Assembly (NCBI RefSeq): GCF_003460605.1 | Contig: NZ_QTVN01000011.1 | Span: forward strand, 54,303-118,302 | Source: Ruminococcus sp. AF31-8BH | Lineage (GTDB): Bacteria; Bacillota; Clostridia; Lachnospirales; Lachnospiraceae | Direction: 5' to 3' | Length of the DNA stretch: 64,000 nucleotides | Shown: positions 56,079 through 64,000 of the stretch, in pieces | Numbering within the stretch: the stretch's first letter is position 1 | How the letters are laid out: every line of letters begins with the position of its first letter | Program-made: the position numbers and the translations under genes | Notes under the pieces: model-generated | The model's database searches: none | What the model saw: only the letters and a program-made list of their open reading frames with translations | What the model was told of the DNA's origin: nothing

Positions 56079-56390
56079 TTAGATCATCGCAAAATATTTC
56101 AGGGCAGCCTTGATAGCATCTTCTTTCTCTTTCGGACACTGTGGCACTTTTGGATTTTCTGTCCTTGGCAGATTATAGTTCTCTCCTACTTCGATTCCAC
56201 ATTTCCTTTTGATTTGAGAAATATATAAATTTGAAACCTTCAAGCCAAATTCTTTCAGCACATAATCTTTGATTTCCTGATAGGTCGCTTTCGTCTCTGC
56301 ACTGGTTGCATCCAGTTCATCCAAGTCTAAGTCGATCTCTATCGTGTCATCTGGTTTCTGTTGGGACAAAAGAACAACGGTCTCCTGAAC
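56079..56390 (-). pseudogene. C-terminal domain seen behind RlmD-type methyltransferases, truncated
   Basis: VQETVVLLSQQKPDDTIEID, then ATYQEIKDYVLKEFGLKVSN and CPKEKEDAIKAALKYF, resembles the tail attached to clostridial mobile-element 23S rRNA m5U methyltransferase homologues, where HVETVVLLS ends the methylase. The methylase itself is missing; the frame opens inside the adjoining symporter fragment. Assignment is from memory of the motif and moderate at best. Confidence 0.5.
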
Positions 56391-56622
56391 CAGCCTCCCA
56401 GCCAATAACACTCAAATTGTTACGATATGCATTTTCCGATTGTCCGACAAACTGTATAACGCTCAAATTTGTAAGCATCAACGATCCGGCCACGACAATT
56501 GCCGTCAGGCTATGCCCGCCAAGGAAATATCCGTCACTGGTTTCCATATTATCGTTTCTGGTTTTGAAATACGTAATAACTGCAACCAATCCGGCAAAAA
56601 TTATAAATGATATAATTATCAT
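56390..56622 (-). pseudogene. SSS-family sodium:sugar symporter, N-terminal fragment
   Basis: ATG 56622 with AGGAGG upstream; two membrane helices and SDGYFLGGHSLTAIVVAGSL, then NLSVIQFVGQSENAYRNNLS, the N-terminus of solute:sodium symporters (normally about 500 residues). Ends after about 78 residues at the joint with mobile-element sequence. It follows the aldolase gene by 54 bases, so it was the transporter of the 56.7-61.4 kb sugar operon. Confidence 0.75.
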
Positions 56623-56676
56623 AGAACTATTTACTTTACTTTCCTCCTGTTCTCAGTAGTTAATTTGAGAAAAAGA

Positions 56677-57534
56677 TCAAGACTGCATAGAGAATGTCCT
56701 GATAGCTTTTTCAACATTTTCCTGCATTTTTTCTGTTGCTGCAGCTGCGATCTCATGATAAAACGCTACCTCTCCATTATGTTTTTCCAGACACGATTTC
56801 ACTCCGTCTACACCTGCTTTTCCCATATAAGAGTAATAGTTGATCTTACGAATACCACAGTGAATTGCTTTTACATAGTCTTCTGCATTCACGCCAGATC
56901 CTCCATGCATAACCAGCGGAATCTTTACCAGACTCTTTATTTTCTCAATCCTTGCAAAATCAAGTTTAGGTGCAACAGTGTAAAACCCGTGTGCCGTTCC
57001 GAAGGAAGCCGCCAGTGCATCAATCTTTGTTTCCTCCACAAATCGCTTTGCATCTTCCGGATCCGTATACATATCCTCCGGTTTTATGCTCCCTACATTT
57101 GCTCCTCCTGCTTCACGTCCACCCATAATACCAATTTCTGCCTCTACATCTGCACCGTATCTTCTTGCATATTCAACTGCAATCTTTGTGTTTCTTACGT
57201 TTTCTTCATATGAAAGTTCAGATCCGTCATACATAACTGATGTAAACCCAAGTTCTAGGCAACGCTTTAAGCGTTCCAGATCACTGCAATGATCCAGATG
57301 TACTGCAACCGGAACTTTAGCATTTCTGGCAACCGCAACCATTACAGGTGCCATAAATTCCACAGGAGCAATATCCTCAAGCAGTGGAATATACATCAAT
57401 ATAACAGGCACATTGTACTTTTCAGCGGTCTTCACAACCGCAAACATATTTTCTAAATTCGGGGTATCAAATGCACCAACCGCAATATTTCTAGCTTCTG
57501 CGATCTTCAGCACTTCGTTCATTGTTGTTAACAT
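56677..57534 (-). CDS. class II ketose-bisphosphate aldolase family
   Basis: 285 residues. Zinc/catalytic residues Asp81 and His82 in VHLDHCSD, His in SFGTAHGFY, and MHGGSGV for phosphate. Related to tagatose/fructose-bisphosphate aldolases (GatY/FbaA). In this operon it follows an isomerase and a kinase, so it may cleave a ketose 1-phosphate or bisphosphate. Start ATG follows GGAGGAAGCATAA and abuts the preceding stop. FucA-type aldolases are another family, so an L-fucose pathway in the E. coli form is not encoded. Confidence 0.87.
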   Translation of the reverse strand: MLTTMNEVLKIAEARNIAVGAFDTPNLENMFAVVKTAEKYNVPVILMYIPLLEDIAPVEFMAPVMVAVARNAKVPVAVHLDHCSDLERLKRCLELGFTSVMYDGSELSYEENVRNTKIAVEYARRYGADVEAEIGIMGGREAGGANVGSIKPEDMYTDPEDAKRFVEETKIDALAASFGTAHGFYTVAPKLDFARIEKIKSLVKIPLVMHGGSGVNAEDYVKAIHCGIRKINYYSYMGKAGVDGVKSCLEKHNGEVAFYHEIAAAATEKMQENVEKAIRTFSMQS

Positions 57535-58512
57535 TTATGCTTCCTCCAAAAGTTTTATCTTAACACCATATTTTACTATTTCATTTTCCTTCAACATTAC
57601 AAGCTTACCACTTTGATTAACCTTTTTACGGCCGTTTGGATTACAGTTTCCGGGTTCCAGTCCCAGTACATAATCGTATTTCCCCATCATTTTCCACTCT
57701 GTAAAACACGGGAGTGATTCGGGATCAAAAGATATCTCCACACCTTTTTTAATATCAGGATTATATATCTTTGCAACTCCTTTTTCTTCAAAAGAATGGT
57801 AATAGCAAGCCTCCTCTGTCATACTGCCCGGCTCCGAAATCTCTTTCCAAGTAGAAATGTGTTCCCTTGCATATTCATTCCTAGGCCGAACATCACATGA
57901 ATTTATTTGTAGCTGCGCATGTTCTGATAATAATGGATAGCCCATGTTCATGTGGTACATAAACATACAGGCGGATTCCTTATCTCCTTTATTTTGAATC
58001 TGATCCTTAATTTCGATCGTATTATTTTTTTTGCCTATATGAATTTCTCTAACCAACTCCATCTTGTCCATAAACAAAGCCGCCTGCGATATAATTGCGT
58101 GGATGGTATAATCGTCATCATTTTCACTCCAATAGCAGTGTTTGGCTGGCTGATTACTGATCCTTCCATGAAGCGGGTATGTAATTCCATCTATTTCACA
58201 AACCTCTCCCACATTATCTAAACCGCAGGTTGTCAAGAAGCCCCCTGTGAAAGAACGCACCATTTCCGATTGATTTGCATCATAATATTTGGACGAAACA
58301 TAACCACAAGGTGCAAAATACCCCATGTTATCTCCCTTAAATATTACCCGGGTAATATCAGCACAACGATCTGGACAGACTGTTACCTCCAGCCCCAGTC
58401 CATTTCGAACGCGCATGATTCGCACACCATCAGCTTTTCCCTCCAAAAGATAACATTCTTCTACACCACGTATCTGATCTGGATTTCCAAAATAATAATC
58501 TTCTTTCACCAC
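57535..58512 (-). CDS. aldose 1-epimerase-like protein (DUF4432)
   Basis: 325 residues, a galactose-mutarotase fold. LEVTVCPDRCADITRVIFKG near residue 35 and LHGRISNQPAKHCYW near 120 match DUF4432 (aldose epimerase 2) proteins found in sugar operons. GTG start with AGGTGAG upstream. Presumably interconverts anomers of the sugar used by the neighbouring isomerase. Confidence 0.82.
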   Translation of the reverse strand: MVKEDYYFGNPDQIRGVEECYLLEGKADGVRIMRVRNGLGLEVTVCPDRCADITRVIFKGDNMGYFAPCGYVSSKYYDANQSEMVRSFTGGFLTTCGLDNVGEVCEIDGITYPLHGRISNQPAKHCYWSENDDDYTIHAIISQAALFMDKMELVREIHIGKKNNTIEIKDQIQNKGDKESACMFMYHMNMGYPLLSEHAQLQINSCDVRPRNEYAREHISTWKEISEPGSMTEEACYYHSFEEKGVAKIYNPDIKKGVEISFDPESLPCFTEWKMMGKYDYVLGLEPGNCNPNGRKKVNQSGKLVMLKENEIVKYGVKIKLLEEA

Positions 58513-58529
58513 TTTTTCTCACCTTTTTC

Positions 58530-59930
58530 TTAATCAATATTAACAATCTCATATCCTAAGTAGTATTTAAACGCTTCTTCCAATACCTTCTTCATATGTC
58601 CAACACCAACTGTTGTATGATGTTTAAATCCATTTCTGGCAAGCTTGTTCAGCTTATTTTCAAGATTAGGAATTTCAGCTACACCTCCGCAGCCAAAATA
58701 TCCATCTTCAATAACATCATCCGTAAATCTTCCTTCACTGAAATAGATATAAATCTTTCCGTCTTCCATCTTGCAGTTTGAAAATGTCATATCAAAAGGC
58801 CTTATTCTTCCTTCATTTGCTCCCCAGCCGTGTCCGGGTGCCGTCTTGGCAATCATCTTATGATCAATAACATTACCTTTACAAGTCATCAATGACTGCG
58901 GAACAGGTCCACAATGGAAAAGAATAACTTTATTTTCTTCCTCTCCATAATTATTGTTCCAGTCAAGACAAGTAGATGCTTCTTCCGATGCAAGAGACAG
59001 GGCTTTCATAGTAAGTGCAGAACAGAGATCCATTTCACATGAAGCAATAATTCCTCTGTCATTTAATTCGCCTAACAATACACACGGAGTGATATGAAGA
59101 ATATCTTCCATTTCATTCCAACAACGTAACGTCAGTGCATCCAAATGATATTCTTTTATATATTCGTCCAGAACAACACTTGTCTTAGCAAGTGTATTCA
59201 TATTCTCTTCCGGCACACAGGAGCAGTTGGTGTAGTTCTCAAGAATTCCTCTCTTAATAATTACATCCTCATCATCGTCATTCTTGTTCTGTACCTTAAA
59301 AATTAATTCTGACAAATCGAAAGATTCAATATTAATGCCATATCTCTGTGCCGTTACCTCATCGAAACGAACAGTCTTAAATGCAGTTGTTCTTGCACCA
59401 ATGCATCCCACATTCAACTTTTTCATTCCCTTTACAACACGACATACTGCAGCAAAATCTCTGAGATTTTCAGCAAATTCTTTTGAAAGAGGATGTACTA
59501 CATGGGGGTAAAATACTGTATATGGTTTCTTATATTGTTCAAAAACATCCGTCACGCTGAATTTTCCACAAAATGCATCCCTACGATGAGCAAAATCCAT
59601 TTTTCCGATTTCGTCAGGATATGCCTGCATCAAAATTGGAACTCCTGCATTCTCCAGTGCAGTAATGGCCCCATTTTCATCAATAAAAATGGGCATACAT
59701 AATATAACTCCATCGAATTCTCCCCGGTGCTCTTCCAGCCATTTTGCATAAATGCGTCCTTCTTCTCTTGTCTCAACCGCGCCATATCGGGTTGCTTTTT
59801 CATCCATAATCAGGTAATCATAACCTGCGTTTTCAACAGCTTCTATCATCTCCTGTCTTGCAGAACTGAGAAGCTCTGCAGGCATAAATCCTCTGTTTCC
59901 AAAATATAAAACAAATGTCGTCTTCTTCAT
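58530..59930 (-). CDS. L-fucose/L-arabinose isomerase-fold sugar isomerase
   Basis: 466 residues. Layout of the FucI/AraA superfamily: MPAELLSSARQEMIEAVENA at the start, CMPIFIDENGAITALENAGV, then a metal-binding C-terminal region with LRCWNEMEDI and EMDLCSALTMKALSL. Interconverts an aldose and ketose with Mn2+. Next to an FGGY kinase and class II aldolase. L-galactose released by GH29 is an attractive but unproven substrate, since fucose-isomerase relatives accept it. Confidence 0.82.
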   Translation of the reverse strand: MKKTTFVLYFGNRGFMPAELLSSARQEMIEAVENAGYDYLIMDEKATRYGAVETREEGRIYAKWLEEHRGEFDGVILCMPIFIDENGAITALENAGVPILMQAYPDEIGKMDFAHRRDAFCGKFSVTDVFEQYKKPYTVFYPHVVHPLSKEFAENLRDFAAVCRVVKGMKKLNVGCIGARTTAFKTVRFDEVTAQRYGINIESFDLSELIFKVQNKNDDDEDVIIKRGILENYTNCSCVPEENMNTLAKTSVVLDEYIKEYHLDALTLRCWNEMEDILHITPCVLLGELNDRGIIASCEMDLCSALTMKALSLASEEASTCLDWNNNYGEEENKVILFHCGPVPQSLMTCKGNVIDHKMIAKTAPGHGWGANEGRIRPFDMTFSNCKMEDGKIYIYFSEGRFTDDVIEDGYFGCGGVAEIPNLENKLNKLARNGFKHHTTVGVGHMKKVLEEAFKYYLGYEIVNID

Positions 59931-59952
59931 TTTTTATACTTTCCTTTCTCCT

Positions 59953-61443
59953 TTATTTCTCATACAGCCTCGGATAAATCATCCTGTATCGATCAAATAA
60001 TTTTTTATATTTTTCCTTCACGCCTTTTCGTGGGAAATAAGTATTTCTATAAGTGATAAATACTTTTGACGCTTCTTCCAAATTCCTGAATCTTCCACAT
60101 GCAACTCCGGCAAGCAATATACATGCAACTGTTCCTGATTCAGCGGCTCCCAATGATATTATCTCTTTATCATATATATCTGCCTTTATATGTAACCACT
60201 CTTTTGAGTTTGCCCCTCCTCCTGTAGCAAAAAGTTTTTCTACTGCAATTCCTGCTTTTTGGAGGTAATCAAGATTTAATTTCATTTCATAAGAACACCC
60301 CTCCATAATTCCCTGATAAATCTTCTCTTTTGATGTGTCCATTGTAAGACCAGCAATTATTCCCTTTGCACTATTGTCCATATAAGGTGTTCCAGCGCCT
60401 GCGAAATAGGGAAGAATCAATAATTCTGACGGTTCTCCATCAGAAACTCCCCTGTTATATACCTCGTATGGATTCTGCCCGTTTTTATACGCTTCCTTTG
60501 CCTCCATAGGAGATACTTTATCCCGATACCACTTTAACAACGCACCTCCGGTGTAAGAAAAAGCATATGTAACAAACAAATCCTTCATATACGGAACGAT
60601 CGCAAATCCAGACTTCTGCAAAAGCATTTTATCGATTTTCTGACCTTTCGAGAAAGCAACTGTGATGCATTCTACAGTTCCTGTACCATCTACTCCATGC
60701 CTCTCATTAAATACTCCGCTTCCAATAGCCGCTGCAATCTGATCATGGCATCCTGACACTATAACCGGCCGGTTCATAAATCCGAGTTCTTCTGTTATCT
60801 GCAGACTCATATTTCCAGCTTTCGCTCCTATTGGAACAACCTTCGAAAGCATGGACACATCGATCTCCGCAGCATCCAGTATTTTGGTATCCCATTCTAA
60901 GGAATAAATATCAAATGCCATTGTTCTCGTTGCAAGTGAATAATCAATCTGTCTGACTCCTGTTAGTTTGTATACAATATAATCTTCAAACAGGCATATA
61001 TATTTCACTTTTTTCCAAATCTCCGGCTTATGTCTTTTCTGCCAACACCACTTACATACACTGTACATCTTTCCCGGTGCAATTCCTGTATTCTCATAAA
61101 TATAATCTCTGCCAACCGTTGCTGTGATTTCATCACATTCTTCCTGCCCATTTGGATCTGTAAACAAATACGATTTATCCAAAACAGTTCCATCTTTGTC
61201 GAGTAAAACACTCGCTTCTCCAAAAGACGTTACACAAATTGCTTCTATCGATTGTATTTGTCTGGTGATTTTTTTTATTACTGACTTTATTCCCTCCCAG
61301 ACCACCTCTGCATCAATGGTGTGTTCTTCTTTTGTAATATGAATTCTGTATTCTTCATACTCCTCCATAAAGAAATTGCCCTCATCATCATAGACTGAGC
61401 ACTTGCACCCAGTTGTTCCTATATCGATCCCTGCTAGATACAA
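59953..61443 (-). CDS. FGGY-family carbohydrate kinase
   Basis: About 496 residues. LAGIDIGTTGCKCSVYD opens the ATPase fold; VDGTGTVECITVAF and FATGGGANSKEWLHIKADIY are the phosphate and adenosine motifs. I choose TTG 61443, with AGGAGAGGAAGTGATAAG directly upstream, over ATG 61485. First gene of the operon. Probably phosphorylates the ketose made by the isomerase (xylulokinase/rhamnulokinase-like). Confidence 0.87.
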   Translation of the reverse strand: MYLAGIDIGTTGCKCSVYDDEGNFFMEEYEEYRIHITKEEHTIDAEVVWEGIKSVIKKITRQIQSIEAICVTSFGEASVLLDKDGTVLDKSYLFTDPNGQEECDEITATVGRDYIYENTGIAPGKMYSVCKWCWQKRHKPEIWKKVKYICLFEDYIVYKLTGVRQIDYSLATRTMAFDIYSLEWDTKILDAAEIDVSMLSKVVPIGAKAGNMSLQITEELGFMNRPVIVSGCHDQIAAAIGSGVFNERHGVDGTGTVECITVAFSKGQKIDKMLLQKSGFAIVPYMKDLFVTYAFSYTGGALLKWYRDKVSPMEAKEAYKNGQNPYEVYNRGVSDGEPSELLILPYFAGAGTPYMDNSAKGIIAGLTMDTSKEKIYQGIMEGCSYEMKLNLDYLQKAGIAVEKLFATGGGANSKEWLHIKADIYDKEIISLGAAESGTVACILLAGVACGRFRNLEEASKVFITYRNTYFPRKGVKEKYKKLFDRYRMIYPRLYEK

Positions 61444-61576
61444 CTTATCACTTCCTCTCCTGAACTTTGTACTCAGTATAATCAATCAAAGACGAAATAA
61501 ATAGAATTGCAGTTCGAAATAATAGTATTTTTGTTCACTCTCTTTTCACTTTATAGTTTTATATATTTTTACTATT

Positions 61577-61721
61577 TAATGACTGCTCAATAACAAAAAA
61601 TAAGTTTTAATCCCCTGCTACAAAAATAAAACTTGTAGAAAGGTACAAACAGCAGGAATTCATGCTGATATTGATCCAAAACAACGACCTGGGAATTTCG
61701 TGTGTTGTTGAGCAGTCATTA
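61577..61721. repeat. MITE-like element with terminal inverted repeats
   Basis: TAATGACTGCTCAATAACA and TGTTGTTGAGCAGTCATTA are 19-base ends with one mismatch, including flanking TA on both sides. The 145-base element has no ORF but holds a short transposase-like stretch (HADIDPKQRPGNF in one frame). It lies in the promoter region between the kinase operon and its PocR-AraC gene. Confidence 0.65.
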
Positions 61722-61757
61722 TTTACTTTTTTAACAGTAACAATAAAGTTATTTTGT

Positions 61758-61786
61758 TTGTTATATTGCTCATAATATAGTATAAT
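61758..61786 (+). promoter_or_regulatory. promoter of the PocR-AraC gene
   Basis: TTGTTA, 17 bases, TATAAT, about 100 bases upstream of the ATG at 61890. Confidence 0.65.
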
Positions 61787-61821
61787 TTTATTAAATTCCT
61801 TTATGAATCACTAATCCTTAG

Positions 61822-61859
61822 AAACAGACTATGGCTACGTTGGGCGCCAAAGTCTGTTT
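61822..61859 (+). promoter_or_regulatory. 5' leader hairpin
   Basis: AAACAGACT and AGTCTGTTT enclose an inner GGC/GCC-capable 20-base segment. The hairpin ends about 15 bases before the GAAAGGGG ribosome site, so it could affect translation or transcript stability. No riboswitch class recognised. Confidence 0.45.
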
Positions 61860-61889
61860 AACGTCTCTTACAGAAAGGGGATTTTTAAA

Positions 61890-62747
61890 ATGATGAACCT
61901 GATCTATTCTTTTGATGAAATCAACAAAATTTTATTTGATTTTAACAAACTGACTAATTTCAGAATTGCATTGTTTGACAATAATTTTACAGAGTTTCTA
62001 TCCTGTCCGACAAGGCTGTCCCGCTTTTGCAAAACTCTACGGGAAGATATAACATTAAATGAAAAGTGTCATCATTGTGATTTCGAAGGTTTTGCAAAAT
62101 GTACTAATGAAAGGAAAACAATAATCTATCAGTGCCATATGGGTATGACAGAAATTATTTCTCCTATTATTTCTTCTGATACTATTATCGGCTATGTTAT
62201 GTGCGGACAGTTTTTTTCGTCTGATTCCTTGTACAAAAAATGGGATAATCTTCTTCCTGTATTAAAAAAACAGAATGTCGATATTGAAACTTTACATACT
62301 TTACATAATAAATATACCTTGTTTTCAACAGACATTCTTCCCTCTTTACAGCACTATCTTGAGATGATTGGAACTTACTTAAATGTAACTGGTCTTCTTA
62401 AAATGAATAAAAATAATCTTGCATATCAACTTGACAATTATATTCTAAAAAATATCAGCCAGCCGATTAATGTAGAAATGCTCTGTAAAGAATTTCATTA
62501 TCAAAAGACTAACTTTTACAAAGTCACATACGAACTCTACGGCATTAGTATCATGAAGCATGTTCGTAACTTAAAAATCCAGGTAGCAAAAAATTTATTA
62601 TCATCTACAGATATCCCGATCAATCAAATTGCTGCCCAAATTGGAATGGATGATTACAATTACTTTACCAAACTATTTAAGCAATTAGAAAAATGTACCC
62701 CAAAAGAATTTAGAAGGAACTCTATTAAAAAGAACATTTCAATCTGA
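61890..62747 (+). CDS. PocR-domain AraC-family regulator
   Basis: 285 residues. N-terminal PocR sensory domain with cysteines 39, 47, 60, 63, 71 and 82 (NEKCHHCDFEGFAKC); C-terminal AraC double HTH (EMLCKEFHYQKTNFYKVTYE; INQIAAQIGMDDYNYFTKLF). Divergent from the kinase-isomerase-epimerase-aldolase operon and surely its activator. Homologous along its length to the frameshifted copy at 10071-10891, which lies beside the AHG operon, hinting that both sense related sugars. Clear GAAAGGGG ribosome site. Confidence 0.9.
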   Translation: MMNLIYSFDEINKILFDFNKLTNFRIALFDNNFTEFLSCPTRLSRFCKTLREDITLNEKCHHCDFEGFAKCTNERKTIIYQCHMGMTEIISPIISSDTIIGYVMCGQFFSSDSLYKKWDNLLPVLKKQNVDIETLHTLHNKYTLFSTDILPSLQHYLEMIGTYLNVTGLLKMNKNNLAYQLDNYILKNISQPINVEMLCKEFHYQKTNFYKVTYELYGISIMKHVRNLKIQVAKNLLSSTDIPINQIAAQIGMDDYNYFTKLFKQLEKCTPKEFRRNSIKKNISI

Positions 62748-62777
62748 TATTTGTTAATCTTCACAGTTTTACCATTA

Positions 62778-62817
62778 AATGCCTTTGACTGATGCTCTAA
62801 TATCAGCCAAAGGCATT
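62778..62817 (+). terminator. hairpin after the PocR-AraC gene
   Basis: AATGCCTTTG and CAAAGGCATT pair, extended by CTGAT/ATCAG across one mismatch. T-run is weak, so it may be a poor terminator or a 3' stabiliser. Confidence 0.5.
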
Positions 62818-62819
62818 CG

Positions 62820-63220
62820 TAATGTGTCCGTTCATTAACTTATCCAAGGAGGCCTATACTCCGAAAGATTTTGGCACAGATGCCAGCGATGTGAATGGAT
62901 GCCTGGAGGCATAGGTGCCTTTCTTATTTGACTTAGGAGCCAGAATATCAGGTGTGGAGTGATTGTCAGGCCCGAAGCTGCGTAAGCAGACGTTACAATC
63001 GTGAAACATCTGATAGAATCCTGTCAGTCAAACAAGAATGTAGAAAAAGAAGCACGGCATTGTACGGAAATCGGATTTATACTGAAGAATAATTTAAAAT
63101 TTGTGTCCAGTTTTTGTTGACTAGTGCAAATCAGTTAATCTATTTCAAAACTGTCTGGAAAAAATGGCCACTGTCATTCTCCCAAAAATTGCATTTCAAC
63201 CATGCTGTCAAACAATTGAA
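62820..63220. other. gene-free stretch with scattered relics
   Basis: A short rightward frame (EAYTPKDFGTDASDVNGCLE, then stop) near 62850-62915 reads like a protein end but is not recognised. Otherwise nothing that I can assign; probably decayed mobile DNA. Confidence 0.3.
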
Positions 63221-63223
63221 AAT

Positions 63224-63419
63224 TTAGCAGTCTACAATGTCATATCCTATGGATTTCAGGATTTCCAAACTTTTCTGATAATCTTCATTTTTTATCAGAA
63301 TGTAATCCGTATTGTAAGTAGACACCGCAAAAATTGAAATGTTGTTGTTTGCTAAAACTGAACCACTATAGCAATTTTAGACAATATTCCAATTAATGAA
63401 AAGTCTAAAGCACCTTGAA
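63224..63419 (-). pseudogene. ACT-domain protein, C-terminal remnant
   Basis: QGALDFSLIGILSKIA then, after a frame change near 63372, SVLANNNISIFAVSTYNTDY and a stop at 63224. This is the C-terminal ACT_7/CASTOR-like domain of small amino-acid-binding proteins. No N-terminus. A dead fragment. Confidence 0.7.
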
Positions 63420-63459
63420 TACAAAAAGCTTTCCAGCCGTCATTGCGCTGAATCACATT

Positions 63460-63762
63460 TGGTGGGATATTGCTTTGAATGATACTGTTACCATCATACT
63501 GACAGGAAAAGGTGGTAAAAGCCGTATTGTTCCAGTCATGAAACCAACCAGTGAATTATTGAAACAATATATGGAAGGTTCAGATTTGACTTCGCCTGTA
63601 TATGAACGCAATCCATTATTCACTAATCGTGGTAACAAACCACTGACAAGAGCTGGTGTGACATATATTTTGAAAAAGTATGCAGCACAGGCTCAGGCAA
63701 TGGGAGTAAAAGAGATCTCTGATGAGATTACACCTCATTGGCTGAGACATAGAAATCAGTGA
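63460..63762 (+). pseudogene. tyrosine recombinase/integrase fragment
   Basis: DTVTIILTGKGGKSRIVPVM, LFTNRGNKPLTRAGVTYIL and ITPHWLRH are the catalytic-domain motifs of XerC/D-like integrases (Arg boxes I and II). The frame stops two residues after LRH, before the catalytic Tyr, and the N-terminus is missing. Marks the edge of a former mobile element. Confidence 0.75.
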
Positions 63763-63878
63763 TCCCACTGAATAACTGTCGATAATCAATTGGCCATGGG
63801 TGCATTGGCTATTTCTAATGAGCTCGGATTGGTTGTTTCTGTTGGACTCTGAATGGTCAATTCCTTCGGGCTCCAACA

Positions 63879-64000
63879 CTACCTATAAATCAATTCTTTT
63901 AACACAATCTCTTCTGCTGCATTTTGGATATTATTTACAGCTCCAACCCACACCATCTGATCACGAGCTTTCAATTCTTCCGTAACGCCTTGCTTCTCCA
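63879..64000 (-). CDS. tnpV: TnpV-family protein, C-terminal part (runs off window)
   Basis: Leftward frame ending EEIVLKELIYR-like (VLKELIYR, stop TAG at 63881-63879). It is nearly the same as the last 40 codons of the TnpV gene at 55676-56047. The gene continues beyond the window. Confidence 0.8.
   Translation of the reverse strand, partial: EKQGVTEELKARDQMVWVGAVNNIQNAAEEIVLKELIYR

Noticed and set aside
56677..61443. Sulfoquinovose catabolism for the second sugar operon
   Set aside because: Isomerase plus aldolase superficially fit, but the kinase is FGGY rather than PfkB type. No sulfo-specific dehydrogenase, sulfoquinovosidase (GH31) or sulfonate exporter is seen.
1..64000. CRISPR array, tRNA or rRNA genes
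   Set aside because: No regular spaced repeats and no cloverleaf or rRNA-like segments noticed on reading either strand.

Overview
The window looks like chromosome from a low-GC anaerobic Firmicute, most likely a gut Lachnospiraceae-type Clostridia. Supporting signs are AGGAGG ribosome sites, TTGAAA-N17-TATAAT promoters, oxygen-sensitive radical-SAM sulfatase maturases, LplB/LplC sugar permeases, TnpV/DUF4313 clostridial mobile-element genes and a class-C-like group II intron. No tRNA, rRNA or CRISPR array was seen.

Layout. 1-6.7 kb is mobile-element debris: DUF4313, a Y-family polymerase with an SOS box, a PIN/nucleotidyltransferase chimera, a broken hsdR, an IS1182 relic and an FGGY-kinase relic. 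6.7-10.9 kb holds a chromate transporter pair, a LysR regulator, an anaerobic sulfatase maturase and a frameshifted PocR-AraC regulator. 11-39.75 kb is the core: two long leftward operons, a regulator/sulfatase cluster and a rightward GH2 gene. 39.8-46.4 kb is IS1182/IS630/IS66 and prophage wreckage, plus a second maturase with a decayed LysR. 46.4-51.9 kb is a visibly more AT-rich alpha-galactoside cluster (GH36, GPH symporter, EIIA, LacI). 52.1-56.4 kb is an IS200 element split by a group II intron, then IS66 and TnpV remnants. 56.4-62.8 kb is a sugar isomerase/kinase/epimerase/aldolase operon with an intact PocR-AraC regulator and a truncated symporter. 62.8-64 kb holds ACT, integrase and TnpV fragments.

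How the core works (inference from families). A CUT1 lipoprotein and two permeases import sulfated red-algal galactan oligosaccharides. None of the hydrolases or sulfatases has a signal peptide, so trimming is probably cytoplasmic. Two S1 sulfatases, activated by the maturases, remove sulfate. GH29 (candidate alpha-L-galactosidase), GH117 (3,6-anhydro-L-galactosidase) and three GH2 enzymes release L-galactose, 3,6-anhydro-L-galactose (AHG) and D-galactose. AHG would then pass through aldehyde dehydrogenase (acid), enolase-superfamily cycloisomerase (L-KDGal), a Zn alcohol dehydrogenase plus a KduD-like SDR (inversion to D-KDG), KDG kinase and KDPG aldolase. Every step of that route has a candidate gene in one operon. 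No endo-agarase or porphyranase lies in the window, so the organism may scavenge oligosaccharides made by others, or encode those enzymes elsewhere.

The 56-62 kb operon could handle L-galactose or another L- or deoxy-sugar, but its symporter is broken. Several genes carry single-base homopolymer frameshifts (UroD-like at 24.37 kb, PocR-AraC at 10.55 kb). These may be real decay, slippage sites or assembly errors.
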